Assembly: GCA_035452965.1 (NCBI GenBank)
Contig: DAOTCE010000002.1
Coordinates: 309,898-373,897 of the forward strand
From: Candidatus Paceibacterota bacterium
Lineage (GTDB): Bacteria; Verrucomicrobiota; Verrucomicrobiia; Limisphaerales; UBA8199
DNA length: 64,000 nucleotides
Direction of reading: 5' to 3'
Every line of letters starts with the position of its first letter. Within the stretch, counting starts at the first letter, position 1. The notes under the pieces were generated by a model, which had not been told where the DNA came from, did no database searches, and saw only the letters and a program-made list of their open reading frames with translations. This document shows positions 8,866 to 17,531 of the stretch, in pieces. The translations under genes and the position numbers were made by a program.

Positions 8866-9213
8866 ATGAGATTAATCACCGAGCATGAAAACCTGCGATC
8901 CACGGCTGAGCTGGACTCACTGGTGGAGGAACGGATTCTGGCCTTTGAGCCGCGCTTGCAGATTGACGAGGCGCGCGTGCGACTGGAGTGCCGCTGGGAA
9001 AGGAGCCCGGCCTACCGCGTGGCGATTCACATCGTCACGCCCGGTCCGGATCTGCGGGTGGAAGGCCGCGACCACACGATCCGGGCCGCCATCGGCAAGG
9101 CGCTGACAAATCTGGACACGCGACTCCGGCACCGCGAACGCAAGCCTGTGCGGAGGCTCAGAAGCAACCAGCAAACGCCCGCGGCCCGCCGGGCCGGCGG
9201 TTGGGGGCGCTAG
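8866..9213 (+). CDS. HPF/RaiA-like ribosome-associated protein
   Basis: A 115-residue protein. Residues 1-90 have the pattern of the sigma-54 modulation/ribosome hibernation fold: IDEARVRLECRWERSPAYRVAIHIVTPGPDLRVEGRDHTIRAAIGKALTNLDTRL gives beta-strand, beta-strand and the helix with AI..AL..L. The family binds the 30S subunit to block tRNA sites during starvation. The tail (about 92-115) is short and basic, without the dimerising domain of long HPF. It starts at ATG 8866, 40 bases after the metallopeptidase, and probably shares its transcript. Confidence 0.7.
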   Translation: MRLITEHENLRSTAELDSLVEERILAFEPRLQIDEARVRLECRWERSPAYRVAIHIVTPGPDLRVEGRDHTIRAAIGKALTNLDTRLRHRERKPVRRLRSNQQTPAARRAGGWGR

Positions 9214-9267
9214 CTTCAGGGAGATCGCCGCGATCGGAACTCATCTCGAAAACACAGAACTGGCAAT

Positions 9268-10449
9268 ATGAAATGGTCATTGAAGATTGGTCGGATCATG
9301 GGGATAGACGTGTATATCCACGTGACGTTCCTGCTCCTGCTGGGGTTCGTTGGGGTATTGCACTGGCTGGACGGGCGGACGGCGGGGGCGGCGTTTACCG
9401 GGGTGCTGTTCTTTTGCGGGTTATTCCTGTGCGTGCTGCTGCACGAGTACGGGCACGCGCTGGCGGCGCGGCGGTATGGGATTGCCACGCGGGACATCAC
9501 GCTGCTGCCGATCGGCGGCGTGGCCCGGCTGGAGCGGATGCCGGAGAAGCCGTCGCAGGAGCTGGTGGTGGCCGTGGCGGGGCCGCTGGTGAACGTGGTG
9601 ATCGCGGCGGGGTTGTATCTGGGCCTGCACCTGAGCGGCGCCTGGCAGCCGCTGGGCACGCTGACCACCACTACCGGCAGCCTCATCGAGCGCCTGATGA
9701 CGGTGAACGTATTGCTGGTGCTGTTCAACCTGCTGCCGGCCTTTCCGATGGACGGGGGCCGGGTGCTGCGGGCGCTGCTGGCAATGCGGATGGACTATGC
9801 GCGGGCGACGGGCATTGCGGCGAGCATCGGCCAGGGGATGGCGTTGCTCTTCGGCGCGATCGGCCTGTTCACCAACCCGATGCTGCTGTTTATCGCGTTC
9901 TTTGTATGGATCGGCGCCGCGCAGGAGGCGGCCGCGGTGCAGTTGAAGGCGGCACTGGGCGGGTGCCTGGTGCGGGACGCGATGCAGACTGAGTTCCGCA
10001 CGCTGTCGCCGCGGAATTCACTGGGCGAGGCGGTTCGGCTGCTGCTGGCGGGTTCGCAGCAGGACTTCCCGGTCGTGGAAAACGGGCGGGTGGCGGGCAT
10101 GCTACCGCACGCAAAATTGCTGCGGGCGCTGGGGGAGCATGGCGAGGGGGCCCCGGTGGCGTCAGCGATGGAGCAGGAGTTCGAGATGGTGGAGGCGAAT
10201 GAACTGCTGGATTGGGCCATGGCGCATGTGAACCCGGACCGGGGATTCAGCCGGCCGGTGTTGCGCGAAGGACGCCTGGTGGGCCTGCTGACGGCGGAGA
10301 ACGTGGGCGAGTTCTTCATGGTGCGGTCCGCCCTGGAGCAGCAACGGAAGCGGCGCACGCCTCCGCGGGAGAAGGGCCACGGCGCGCCGCCCGTCCTGGT
10401 CCACTCCGAGGTTCCGCTGAGCCGCCTTGGCAGGCGGGGCTACGCTTAG
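9268..10449 (+). CDS. Site-2 protease (M50) with CBS pair
   Basis: A 393-residue intramembrane zinc metalloprotease. HEYGH at 59-63 lies in the second helix, and NLLPAFPMDGG at 153-163 supplies the third zinc ligand. Both are hallmarks of the S2P group with CBS domains (Rip3-like). About five or six helices cover residues 14-220; a CBS pair (about 230-350, with VRDAMQTEF and VVENGRVAGML) follows. The basic tail ends at 393. Such proteases cleave membrane-anchored regulators, and the CBS pair may sense adenylate ligands. The likely target is not evident here. Confidence 0.9.
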   Translation: MKWSLKIGRIMGIDVYIHVTFLLLLGFVGVLHWLDGRTAGAAFTGVLFFCGLFLCVLLHEYGHALAARRYGIATRDITLLPIGGVARLERMPEKPSQELVVAVAGPLVNVVIAAGLYLGLHLSGAWQPLGTLTTTTGSLIERLMTVNVLLVLFNLLPAFPMDGGRVLRALLAMRMDYARATGIAASIGQGMALLFGAIGLFTNPMLLFIAFFVWIGAAQEAAAVQLKAALGGCLVRDAMQTEFRTLSPRNSLGEAVRLLLAGSQQDFPVVENGRVAGMLPHAKLLRALGEHGEGAPVASAMEQEFEMVEANELLDWAMAHVNPDRGFSRPVLREGRLVGLLTAENVGEFFMVRSALEQQRKRRTPPREKGHGAPPVLVHSEVPLSRLGRRGYA

Positions 10450-10467
10450 GGCAATTTGGCATAGAGC

Positions 10468-11436
10468 ATGACGGAGCAAGTCTGGCTTTGGGTCGGGTTC
10501 AACGCCTTTGTGCTGGCGATGCTGGCGCTGGACCTGGGCGTCTTCCACCGCAAGGCGCACGTGGTGACCTTCCGGGAGTCCCTTGCCTGGACGGTGGTGT
10601 GGGTGGCGCTGGCGCTGGTGTTCAACGGGTGGGTGTGGCACCACTACGGCTCGCCGAAGGCCCTGCAGTTCTTCACCGGCTACCTGATCGAGAAGTCCCT
10701 GAGCGTGGACAATGTGTTTGTGTTCGCGCTGTTGTTCTCCTATTTCGCGGTGCCGGCGGCTTACCAGCACAAGGTGCTGTTCTGGGGGATTCTCGGAGCG
10801 CTGGTGATGCGGGCGATCATGATCGCGACCGGAGCAGCGCTGATCACGAAGTTCACTTGGGTGGTGTATCTCTTCGGAACGTTCCTGATCCTGACGGGGA
10901 TCAAGATGATGGCAAAGCGAGAGGAAGAGATTCACCCGGAGCGCAACCCGGTGGTGCGGTGGTTCAAGCGGCTGATGCCGGTCACGGCCGATTACCGGCG
11001 GGACAAGTTCTTCGTGTGGGAAAACGGCCGGCGACACGCCACGCCGCTGTTTGTGGTGCTGCTGCTGGTGGAGATGTCGGACTTGATCTTCGCGGTGGAT
11101 TCTATTCCGGCCATCTTCGCGGTTACGACTGACCCGTTCATTGTCTACACGTCGAACGTATTCGCGATCCTGGGGCTGCGGGCGCTGTATTTCGCGCTGG
11201 CGGGGGTGATGGACAAGTTCCACTACCTGAAGATCGGGCTGGGGGCGGTGCTGGCGTTTGTGGGGGTGAAGATGTTGCTGGCACACACGGCCTACAAGAT
11301 AGACACGCTGGTGTCGCTGGGGGTGGTGGCGTTGATCCTGGCGGTGTCGGTGGTGGCATCGCTGCTGCGGCCGGCGCGGCCGGTAGTGTTTGCCGGAGCC
11401 ATGGTCCCGAAGGGAAGCCAGGAAGTTGAAGGGTAA
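10468..11436 (+). CDS. TerC/Alx-family integral membrane protein
   Basis: A 322-residue multi-helix protein, the same size as Alx, beginning 18 bases after the protease gene. Family signatures are DLGVFHRKAHVVTFRES (about 22-38), TGYLIEKSLSVDNVFVFALLF (about 71-91) and LLVEMSDLIFAVDSIPAIFA (about 196-215). The repeated acidic motifs are the proposed metal-binding residues. TerC/Alx proteins are linked to manganese export and to metal loading of exported enzymes. In other bacteria they often sit under a Mn riboswitch, but no such leader fits in the 18-base gap, so it is probably read from the upstream genes. Confidence 0.9.
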   Translation: MTEQVWLWVGFNAFVLAMLALDLGVFHRKAHVVTFRESLAWTVVWVALALVFNGWVWHHYGSPKALQFFTGYLIEKSLSVDNVFVFALLFSYFAVPAAYQHKVLFWGILGALVMRAIMIATGAALITKFTWVVYLFGTFLILTGIKMMAKREEEIHPERNPVVRWFKRLMPVTADYRRDKFFVWENGRRHATPLFVVLLLVEMSDLIFAVDSIPAIFAVTTDPFIVYTSNVFAILGLRALYFALAGVMDKFHYLKIGLGAVLAFVGVKMLLAHTAYKIDTLVSLGVVALILAVSVVASLLRPARPVVFAGAMVPKGSQEVEG

Positions 11437-11664
11437 ATGGGGTAAACCGAGCCAGATACTGATAGCAGGGAATCGTCTCTTGCGCGTCCGCTGGCACGAT
11501 GCGCTGCGGGAATGAGCCTATTGGTGAAATTCACCATATGTCCGGTTTTGCGCGGATTTCCGGGATGCTCCGGGGCCAATCCCCCGTCCCGGTTTACCAT
11601 TCTTGCCTCCGGCACTCCCGCCGGACGGGGGAGGATGCCGCCGAGGTGTTCACACGCTGGCATT

Positions 11665-11810
11665 GGCCTGCGGCTGGCTGGAGAATGGCGTGTTAGTGCG
11701 GCCAGGCTACGGTGTGTATCCCATGGGGAGCGCTCCCCATGGGATACACACCGTAGCACCACCATGTCGGCATCGTATCGCCAAGCCAAATATGCCGGGG
11801 TCAGCGGGGG
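11665..11810. repeat. 146-bp repeat centred on a perfect 52-bp palindrome (copy 1)
   Basis: At 11706-11757 the sequence is a perfect palindrome (half-site GCTACGGTGTGTATCCCATG continuing to GGGGAGC). The flanks GGCCTGCGGCTGGCTGGA (left) and TGCCGGGGTCAGCGGGG (right) match copy 2 at 21351-21494 in reverse orientation. There are no coding signals; short open frames through it are a by-product of the symmetry. The rest of the intergenic stretch 11437-11927 holds a small GGTGAAATTCACC palindrome (about 11522-11534) and the site listed next, but no gene. Confidence 0.9.
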
Positions 11811-11836
11811 CTGGAGCGGGCAAGCAGGCAACATAA

Positions 11837-11855
11837 CTGTCCAAAATTTGGACAG
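11837..11855. repeat. 19-bp palindrome, possible operator
   Basis: CTGTCCAAAATTTGGACAG is a perfect inverted repeat around one central base. It lies 80 bases beyond the large palindrome and 72 bases before the next gene start (11928), where an operator would be placed. An imperfect relative (CTGTCCCAAAAATGGACAC, 48003-48021) lies 87 bases beyond the third palindrome copy, so it may belong to the repeat element rather than to the gene. Confidence 0.45.
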
Positions 11856-11927
11856 GGTTCGGGCTGGAAGTCGGAATGGTTAAACGGCTTGATTAGGTCG
11901 TCCGGTGCGCTTTACGGTGCCGCCGGT

Positions 11928-13184
11928 ATGATGAAAGCGAACATTTTCCGCGCTGCCGGGTCTTTCGCTCTCTGGCGTCCGGTTGTGACGCTCGCCGCCA
12001 TTCTTCTGATTTGGGGCGCCCCAACTGGTTCGGTGCTCGCTGCCGGTGGGCCAACCTACCATCCGCCGAACGTGTTCCCGCTGATGGCCTGGGATGACTT
12101 GCCGGATGCGAAGACCGCCGCGGCGATGCGGGACTGCGGCATCACCTGCGTGGCGTTTGTGCGCCCGGATATGCTCAACGTGTGCCGGGATCACGGGTTG
12201 CTTGCGGTCGTGTTTGACGAGAGCGTCGCCGGCACGAACTGGTCCCGCCCCTATGATGGGGAGGCGGCCCGGCGCCACCTGCCGGCGCTGGTGGACAGGG
12301 TGGGGAAGCATCCCGCGGTGATGGGATATCATCTGAAAGACGAGCCGGGTGCGCACGAGTTTTCCGAACTCGCAAAAGCGGTTGCCGCGGTCAAGGAACT
12401 CGCTCCCGGGAAATGGCCCTACATCAATTTGTTACCGGGCGATGGCGCGGATTATTTGCGCTACGTCGAAGGCTTCATCAATACCTGCAAACCAACGATC
12501 ATCTCGTATGACCGATACGTGCTGGCTGGCGATAACGACTTCAGCGACGTCTTCTGGAGCAACCTGGCCGCGGTCCGGGATGTTTCGCGCAAGCACGGCC
12601 TGCCCTACTGGAACATTGTTTTGACCGCGCCGCACTGGAGCTATCGCGAGCTTACGGAGGTGGATGTGCGCCTCCAGAATTGGGGTTCCCTGGCCTACGG
12701 TGTGAGTGGCCTGGCATTTTACAAGTTCTGCTCGAAAGAGCTGTCCATGCTCGACGCGCCGGACCTTGGCAATTTCCGCAATGGCCCGCTGGATCAGTTC
12801 GGCGAAAAGACTCTGACCTGGCACTGGCTTCGCAACTGCAATCGCCAGATCCAAAACCTCGCGCCCACTTACATGAAATTGCGCAGCGATAGCGTGTATC
12901 ACTTCGGCAAGGTGCCCGTCGGGAACCAGGCGTCGGCCGGCACCAACCTGGTCAAAGCTGTCAATGGCGAGGCGGTCGTTGGGGACTTCACCCATGCGGA
13001 TGGCAGCCGTTATGTGCTGATCGTGAACAAGAGCCTCAAAACCTCGATGAACTGCCAGCCCGAGTTCTACGCGAAACCCTCGGCGGTGAAGTTTGTCTCG
13101 CCGCGGACGGGTGAACACAAGCCTTACCCTTTGCCCTATTACTGGCTGGCCCCGGGCCAGGGAGTTTTGCTCCAGGTATTGTGA
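11928..13184 (+). CDS. Exported TIM-barrel-like protein (putative glycoside hydrolase)
   Basis: A 418-residue protein starting at one of two adjacent ATGs (11928 or 11931). A Sec-type signal peptide covers about 1-38, ending near GSVLAAGG. The body resembles glycoside hydrolase-like TIM barrels of unassigned specificity: PNVFPLMAWDDLPDAKTAAAMRDCGITCVAF, then MGYHLKDEPG (about 134-143; its acidic pair is a candidate catalytic site). A beta-rich C-terminal domain begins near residue 330. The family is common in polymer-degrading bacteria but I cannot name a substrate. It stands alone, with its own upstream region. Confidence 0.6.
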   Translation: MMKANIFRAAGSFALWRPVVTLAAILLIWGAPTGSVLAAGGPTYHPPNVFPLMAWDDLPDAKTAAAMRDCGITCVAFVRPDMLNVCRDHGLLAVVFDESVAGTNWSRPYDGEAARRHLPALVDRVGKHPAVMGYHLKDEPGAHEFSELAKAVAAVKELAPGKWPYINLLPGDGADYLRYVEGFINTCKPTIISYDRYVLAGDNDFSDVFWSNLAAVRDVSRKHGLPYWNIVLTAPHWSYRELTEVDVRLQNWGSLAYGVSGLAFYKFCSKELSMLDAPDLGNFRNGPLDQFGEKTLTWHWLRNCNRQIQNLAPTYMKLRSDSVYHFGKVPVGNQASAGTNLVKAVNGEAVVGDFTHADGSRYVLIVNKSLKTSMNCQPEFYAKPSAVKFVSPRTGEHKPYPLPYYWLAPGQGVLLQVL

Positions 13185-13374
13185 GCCCCTGCCTGCTGGC
13201 ACAAGGGGCCAAAGCGAGGCTCCTTTGACGGCTGAAGCAGGTCTTCGAGCTTGAGGACCGAGGCGCCCAACGCGCGCGCCGGGCGAATCCTGAGTGCGGA
13301 ACTGCACAAGAGATGCCCCACCGCCATCTGCTGATCCCGTCTCTGAACTGGCCAAGCTTGAGGATTTCTCTACG

Positions 13375-15555
13375 ATGCCGCCAGTGAATGTGCCGTTAGC
13401 TTGCCCTAAAACAGTGATGTTCCTGCAGCTCGCGCTTGCCCCGGGAGTTGTTTTGGCTCAAGCAGCAACCAATGCCACCGAAAATTTATCGCCGTCCCGG
13501 GCGGACACAGATCGTTCAATGGAACTGCCCAAAATGGTCGTGACCGCCACGCGCACGGAAGAGGACCCTTTTTTGCTGCCTTACTCCGTCAGCACCGTTG
13601 GTCCCGCGGACTTCGATCGCATGATGCCCCGCACGACGCCCGAGGCCTTGGGGGAGTTGCCCTCCGTGATGCTGCAAAAGACCTCCCATGGGCAGGGATC
13701 GCCTTACTTGCGCGGGTTTACGGGCTTTCGCACGCTGATGTTGATCGACGGCATTCGGTTGAACAACTCGACCTTCCGCGATGGGCCCAACCAGTACTGG
13801 AACACGATCGACTCCCTGTCACTGGACCGCATGGAAGTGGTGCGCGGCCCCAGTTCTGTGATGTATGGGAGCGACGCGATCGGCGGAACCGTCAATGCCA
13901 TCAGCAGAGGGCGCGACGCTTATCAGGAGGGATTCGACTGGAACGGGGGTTTGTTCTACCGGTTCTCCTCGGCGGAGGAATCGCAGATGGGCCGGCCGGA
14001 GTTGAGCGCCCAATATGACGAGAAAATAGGGATGCATGTGGGGGGCTCCATCAAACGGTTCGGCGATTTGCGTGGCGGCGAGGAAGTGGGCCGGCAGCCG
14101 CAGTCAGGATACGATGAATGGGACTTCGACGCCAAGGTGGACTACCTGTTGACCCCCAATTCCCGCCTGGTGTATGGGCACCAGACGGTTCGGCTGGATG
14201 ATGCCTGGCGCACCCACTCCACGGTGTATGGCGTGCTTTGGTCTGGCACCACCCGCGGCGACGATCAGAAGCGGCTGTTTGACCAGGCGCGCGACCTCGA
14301 CTACCTCCAATACCACGCGGTGGATCTGCCAGGCTTTGCCGAGGAGGTTCACGCCAGCCTCTCGCGACATTACCAGGGCGAGCAGGAGGATCGTATCCGC
14401 GGGGCCGGCAACCGGGAGGTGCAGGATGTTGACGTCAACACACTGGGCGTATCGCTGCAACTGGCGAGCCCTTCACCGGTCGGCCGCTGGGTTTACGGAA
14501 CGGAGTATTACCGGGACTGGGTCAATTCGTCCTATCGCGGTTATGACAGCGCCGGCAACCTCACTACCATACGCTATCAGGGGCCGGTGGCTGACGATGC
14601 GACCTATGACCTCGTGGGGGTCTTTGTGGAGAATCGCCTGCCCCTGTTTGACGATCACCTGGAATTGACGCTGGGCGGCCGATTCACCTACGCGGCCATG
14701 GACGCGGCCAAAGTGGTGGATCCCGATACCGACGCCCTGATGAGCATGGCGGACTCCTGGGAGAATCTCGTCGGCAACGTTCGCTTGAGCTACCAGCCCG
14801 GGGAAGCCAAACACTGGACCTTCTATGCCGGCGCAGCCCAGGGGTTCCGAGCGCCGAACCTGTCGGACCTGACCCGCTTTGATATCGCGCGAAGCGGCGA
14901 GCAGGAAATTCCGGCGTTCGGGCTGAAACCGGAGTCCTTTCTTTCGCCGGAGGTCGGCGTGAAGATGGACTACGAACGTTTCTCGGCTGAGGCGGCCTAC
15001 TTCTACACGTTCATGGACGACGTCATTGTGCGGGTCCCTACCGGCGGCACCACCTCAAACGGAGATCTCATCGTCAATAAGGAAAACTCAGGCGCCGGCT
15101 ACGTGCATGGAGTCGAATTGGTTGGGAGTGTCAGGCTGCACCGCGATTGGACGCTATGGGCCAACTTCACCTGGATGCGCGGCGAGCTGGACTCCCCAGT
15201 GGTCGCGGGGGGAGCCAATCTCACCGATCCGGTGAGTCGTCTGATGCCCACAACGGTCAATGCCGGCCTGCGCTGGAATGAACCCAAAGGCCGGTTCTGG
15301 GCCGAACTCGCCGCCACCGTCGCCGAAAAGCAGGATCGCCTGGCTCCGAACGATATTCGGGACACCCAGCGCATTCCGGAGGGCGGGACGCCCGGCTACG
15401 CCGTGTGTCATTTGCGCGCCGGCTGGAACCCCTGCCGCAACGTGACTGTTACCGCCGCGCTGGAGAACTTCACCGACCAGGATTACCGGATTCACGGCTC
15501 GGGAGTCAATGAACCGGGCCGCGGCGTTGTTGTGACCGCCTCACTGAGGTTCTAG
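13375..15555 (+). CDS. TonB-dependent outer-membrane receptor
   Basis: A 726-residue protein; the ATG at 13375 opens into a plausible signal peptide (MPPVNVPLACPKTVMFLQLALAPGVVLAQ). A TonB-box-like KMVVTATRTEED follows at about 53-64. The plug domain (about 65-180) has LRGFTGFRTLMLIDGIRLN and MEVVRGPSSVMYGSDAIGG. The barrel ends with aromatic phenylalanine (VVVTASLRF), as needed for outer-membrane insertion. It resembles receptors for siderophores, haem or cobalamin; the ligand cannot be told from sequence. The energising genes tonB-exbB-exbD follow 58 bases later, so this looks like a self-contained uptake system. Confidence 0.92.
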   Translation: MPPVNVPLACPKTVMFLQLALAPGVVLAQAATNATENLSPSRADTDRSMELPKMVVTATRTEEDPFLLPYSVSTVGPADFDRMMPRTTPEALGELPSVMLQKTSHGQGSPYLRGFTGFRTLMLIDGIRLNNSTFRDGPNQYWNTIDSLSLDRMEVVRGPSSVMYGSDAIGGTVNAISRGRDAYQEGFDWNGGLFYRFSSAEESQMGRPELSAQYDEKIGMHVGGSIKRFGDLRGGEEVGRQPQSGYDEWDFDAKVDYLLTPNSRLVYGHQTVRLDDAWRTHSTVYGVLWSGTTRGDDQKRLFDQARDLDYLQYHAVDLPGFAEEVHASLSRHYQGEQEDRIRGAGNREVQDVDVNTLGVSLQLASPSPVGRWVYGTEYYRDWVNSSYRGYDSAGNLTTIRYQGPVADDATYDLVGVFVENRLPLFDDHLELTLGGRFTYAAMDAAKVVDPDTDALMSMADSWENLVGNVRLSYQPGEAKHWTFYAGAAQGFRAPNLSDLTRFDIARSGEQEIPAFGLKPESFLSPEVGVKMDYERFSAEAAYFYTFMDDVIVRVPTGGTTSNGDLIVNKENSGAGYVHGVELVGSVRLHRDWTLWANFTWMRGELDSPVVAGGANLTDPVSRLMPTTVNAGLRWNEPKGRFWAELAATVAEKQDRLAPNDIRDTQRIPEGGTPGYAVCHLRAGWNPCRNVTVTAALENFTDQDYRIHGSGVNEPGRGVVVTASLRF

Positions 15556-15613
15556 CCAGGCTCACGGAGCGGGCAGCCCCCCGGGCTCCCGGCTGCCGTG
15601 CCAAGTCACTCGC

Positions 15614-16348
15614 ATGAAGACCGTCGTTTTCAAACTCATACGCCCGGCAGGGCGGAGGTTGAGTCCGTCGGGGGCGGGGGGCGAGATCAAAGAGGCGGAG
15701 CCGGGAACGATCATCACGCTTGTGTTGTGGCTGGGTTGCGCCGCCGTGGGAGTTCTGGGTTTAGTCCTGCCTTACCCGCGGCCGGTTCAGGCGCCGCCGG
15801 CGCTTCCGCTTCAGGCCCAGTTGGTGAATGTGGACATTGTCGAGCTGCCGGCGCCGCTGCCTGAGCCGCCCGCCAGCGAGGCCACAGTCCCGTTTGCCCT
15901 CGTGCCTGCTCGGCCGGAAGCGCACCGAATCCCAGCGCTTGTACCGATGGCGCCCTCGCCGGCCAACGTCGCCTTCGCCGTGCCAGCCGACCTCCCCTCC
16001 GCGGTCTTGGCCACAACACAAGCCATGCGGTTCGAGCCTCGTGTTTCACGTGCCACCACCGCCAGCCCGGCTCCGGCGGCCGAATCCCTGACACTGGGGC
16101 AGGGGGAAGGAACGCAACCGGCTCCCGAGTATCCACGCGCAGCTGTGCGTGCGGGCCAGGAAGGAACCGTGCGCATCGGTCTCCTGGTGGGTGAGGATGG
16201 GCGCGTGGTCGCGGCAGAAGTGGTTGCGCCGTCGCCTTGGCCGCTTTTGAATGAGGCGGCCCTGCGGGTGGTGCGCCAGCGCTGGCGGTTTGCTGCGGGA
16301 ACGCTGCGCCGTTACGAGGTGCCCATCCAGTTTCAGCTTCAGAAATGA
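15614..16348 (+). CDS. tonB: TonB energy-transducing protein
   Basis: A 244-residue protein with one N-terminal membrane helix (about 32-52), a proline/alanine-rich spacer (about 55-155), and a TonB C-terminal domain (about 160-244). The last has EYPRAAVRAGQEGTVRIGLLVGEDGRVVAAEVV and LNEAALRVVRQRWRF, the standard fold signature. It spans the periplasm and pulls on the receptor plug. The spacer is short and poor in Lys-Pro repeats. The gene is followed 12 bases later by exbB, and preceded by the receptor it probably serves. Confidence 0.9.
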   Translation: MKTVVFKLIRPAGRRLSPSGAGGEIKEAEPGTIITLVLWLGCAAVGVLGLVLPYPRPVQAPPALPLQAQLVNVDIVELPAPLPEPPASEATVPFALVPARPEAHRIPALVPMAPSPANVAFAVPADLPSAVLATTQAMRFEPRVSRATTASPAPAAESLTLGQGEGTQPAPEYPRAAVRAGQEGTVRIGLLVGEDGRVVAAEVVAPSPWPLLNEAALRVVRQRWRFAAGTLRRYEVPIQFQLQK

Positions 16349-16360
16349 CTCAAGACTGTT

Positions 16361-17062
16361 ATGCTCGCCAACGTGGTGATTGACCTTTTTATCCGGGGTG
16401 GCCCGGTGATGTGGCCGTTATTGCTCGCCCTGCTGGCCGCGCTGGTCGTGATCGTCGAGCGGTCCTTGTGGTGGTGGAACCTGAAGCGTGCCACTCAGAC
16501 CGACGAGCTTCAGGCCAGTTTTGACGCCATCGCTGCCGGAGCTTTCGACCAGGCACAGCGCCTGACGGCCCGGCCCAACGACCCGTTCCTAGGGACCATC
16601 CAGGCGGGCCTGACCCATGCCCACAGTTCCCTCCTGGGGGCCATGCAGTTGCGGGCCTCCGACGCGCTGGACCACGCCGAGCGCCGCCAATGGATCCTCG
16701 GCACCCTGATCACCCTTGCTCCGCTCTTGGGCCTGCTGGGCACAGTCACCGGCATCATGCAGTCCTTCAGCTTCGTTGGGGAGGAACAGTTGGCGCCGAC
16801 CCGCGTCAGCGGGGGCATCGCCGAAGCCCTGATCGCCACCGCCTGCGGCCTCGGCATCGCGATTCTCTCGCTGCTGCCTTACAATTACTTCAACCGTCGG
16901 GTGGCGCAACTGCGCGGGCAATTGGAGCGCACGATTAACCACGTGGAACTGCTGGTTGAATCCGCCAAGCACCACGGCCATGACCTGGAAGCCTTCGCTC
17001 GCCAACGAGTCCTGCAAGGCCGGGCCCTCGATTCCCCCGCCACGGACGCCCCCGGCTCCTGA
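16361..17062 (+). CDS. exbB: ExbB/TolQ-type proton channel protein
   Basis: A 233-residue MotA/TolQ/ExbB protein. A first helix lies at about 14-34 (MWPLLLALLAALVVIVERSLWWW), a cytosolic region follows, then helices at about 112-135 and 155-178. The helical core has WILGTLITLAPLLGLLGTVTGIMQSF and GGIAEALIATACGLGIAI, which are family hallmarks including the conserved threonine and proline residues of the channel. It forms the stator with the ExbD protein encoded next and powers TonB. Confidence 0.9.
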   Translation: MLANVVIDLFIRGGPVMWPLLLALLAALVVIVERSLWWWNLKRATQTDELQASFDAIAAGAFDQAQRLTARPNDPFLGTIQAGLTHAHSSLLGAMQLRASDALDHAERRQWILGTLITLAPLLGLLGTVTGIMQSFSFVGEEQLAPTRVSGGIAEALIATACGLGIAILSLLPYNYFNRRVAQLRGQLERTINHVELLVESAKHHGHDLEAFARQRVLQGRALDSPATDAPGS

Positions 17063-17093
17063 TCCACCTGCACCGAGCTTCCTGCCACCACTC

Positions 17094-17531
17094 ATGCCGG
17101 TCAAACTTGGCACCAAACACACAGCCGATAATCCCGAGGCGCGCATCGAGATCATTCCGCTGATTGACATCATGTTCTTTCTGCTCGCGGCCTTCATGCT
17201 CGTGAGCCTGAGCCTGGTCAACCTCAAGAGCGTCAAGGTGGACCTCCCCACCGCGTCGGCTGCCAGCGCTGAAGCCATGAGGCCTTTGGTCAGCCTCACG
17301 GTCAACCGCTCGGGGGTGGTCTTCCTGGACCGCAAACCCGTCGGATCCCGCGAACTGATGACCACTCTGGCGGCCTGGCACACGACCAACCAGGCGCTCC
17401 GCGTCTGCATCAGCGGGGACCGGGAGGCTCGCCATGGCGATATCATCCGAGTGCTGGACCTGGTGCATGCCGCCGGCGTGGACAAGGTGGCCTTTGAGAT
17501 CCGAACGCCGACCGCCCAACGCGCGCCATGA
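17094..17531 (+). CDS. exbD: ExbD/TolR-type protein
   Basis: A 145-residue protein. The ATG at 17094 is used because the family length is about 140 residues and the region before it is the end of exbB. One helix lies at about 22-45 (IIPLIDIMFFLLAAFMLVSL), with the essential membrane aspartate in PLIDIMF. A periplasmic domain (about 60-140) follows, with VNRSGVVFLDRKPV and LDLVHAAGVDKVAFEI. It pairs with ExbB to convert proton flow into TonB movement. The stop overlaps the start of the coiled-coil gene. Confidence 0.9.
   Translation: MPVKLGTKHTADNPEARIEIIPLIDIMFFLLAAFMLVSLSLVNLKSVKVDLPTASAASAEAMRPLVSLTVNRSGVVFLDRKPVGSRELMTTLAAWHTTNQALRVCISGDREARHGDIIRVLDLVHAAGVDKVAFEIRTPTAQRAP

Noticed and set aside
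11701..11883. Open frames through the palindromes (also 21408-21617 and 47724-48029)
   Set aside because: They translate the same palindrome on both strands (HGERSPWDTHR, PMGSAPHGIHT) and have no ribosome site; they are products of the repeat.
13185..13374. Possible cobalamin or other riboswitch before the TonB-dependent receptor
   Set aside because: The 190-base leader lacks a B12 box or a recognisable riboswitch core; only loose resemblance to a CCGCAACTG-type element was seen.
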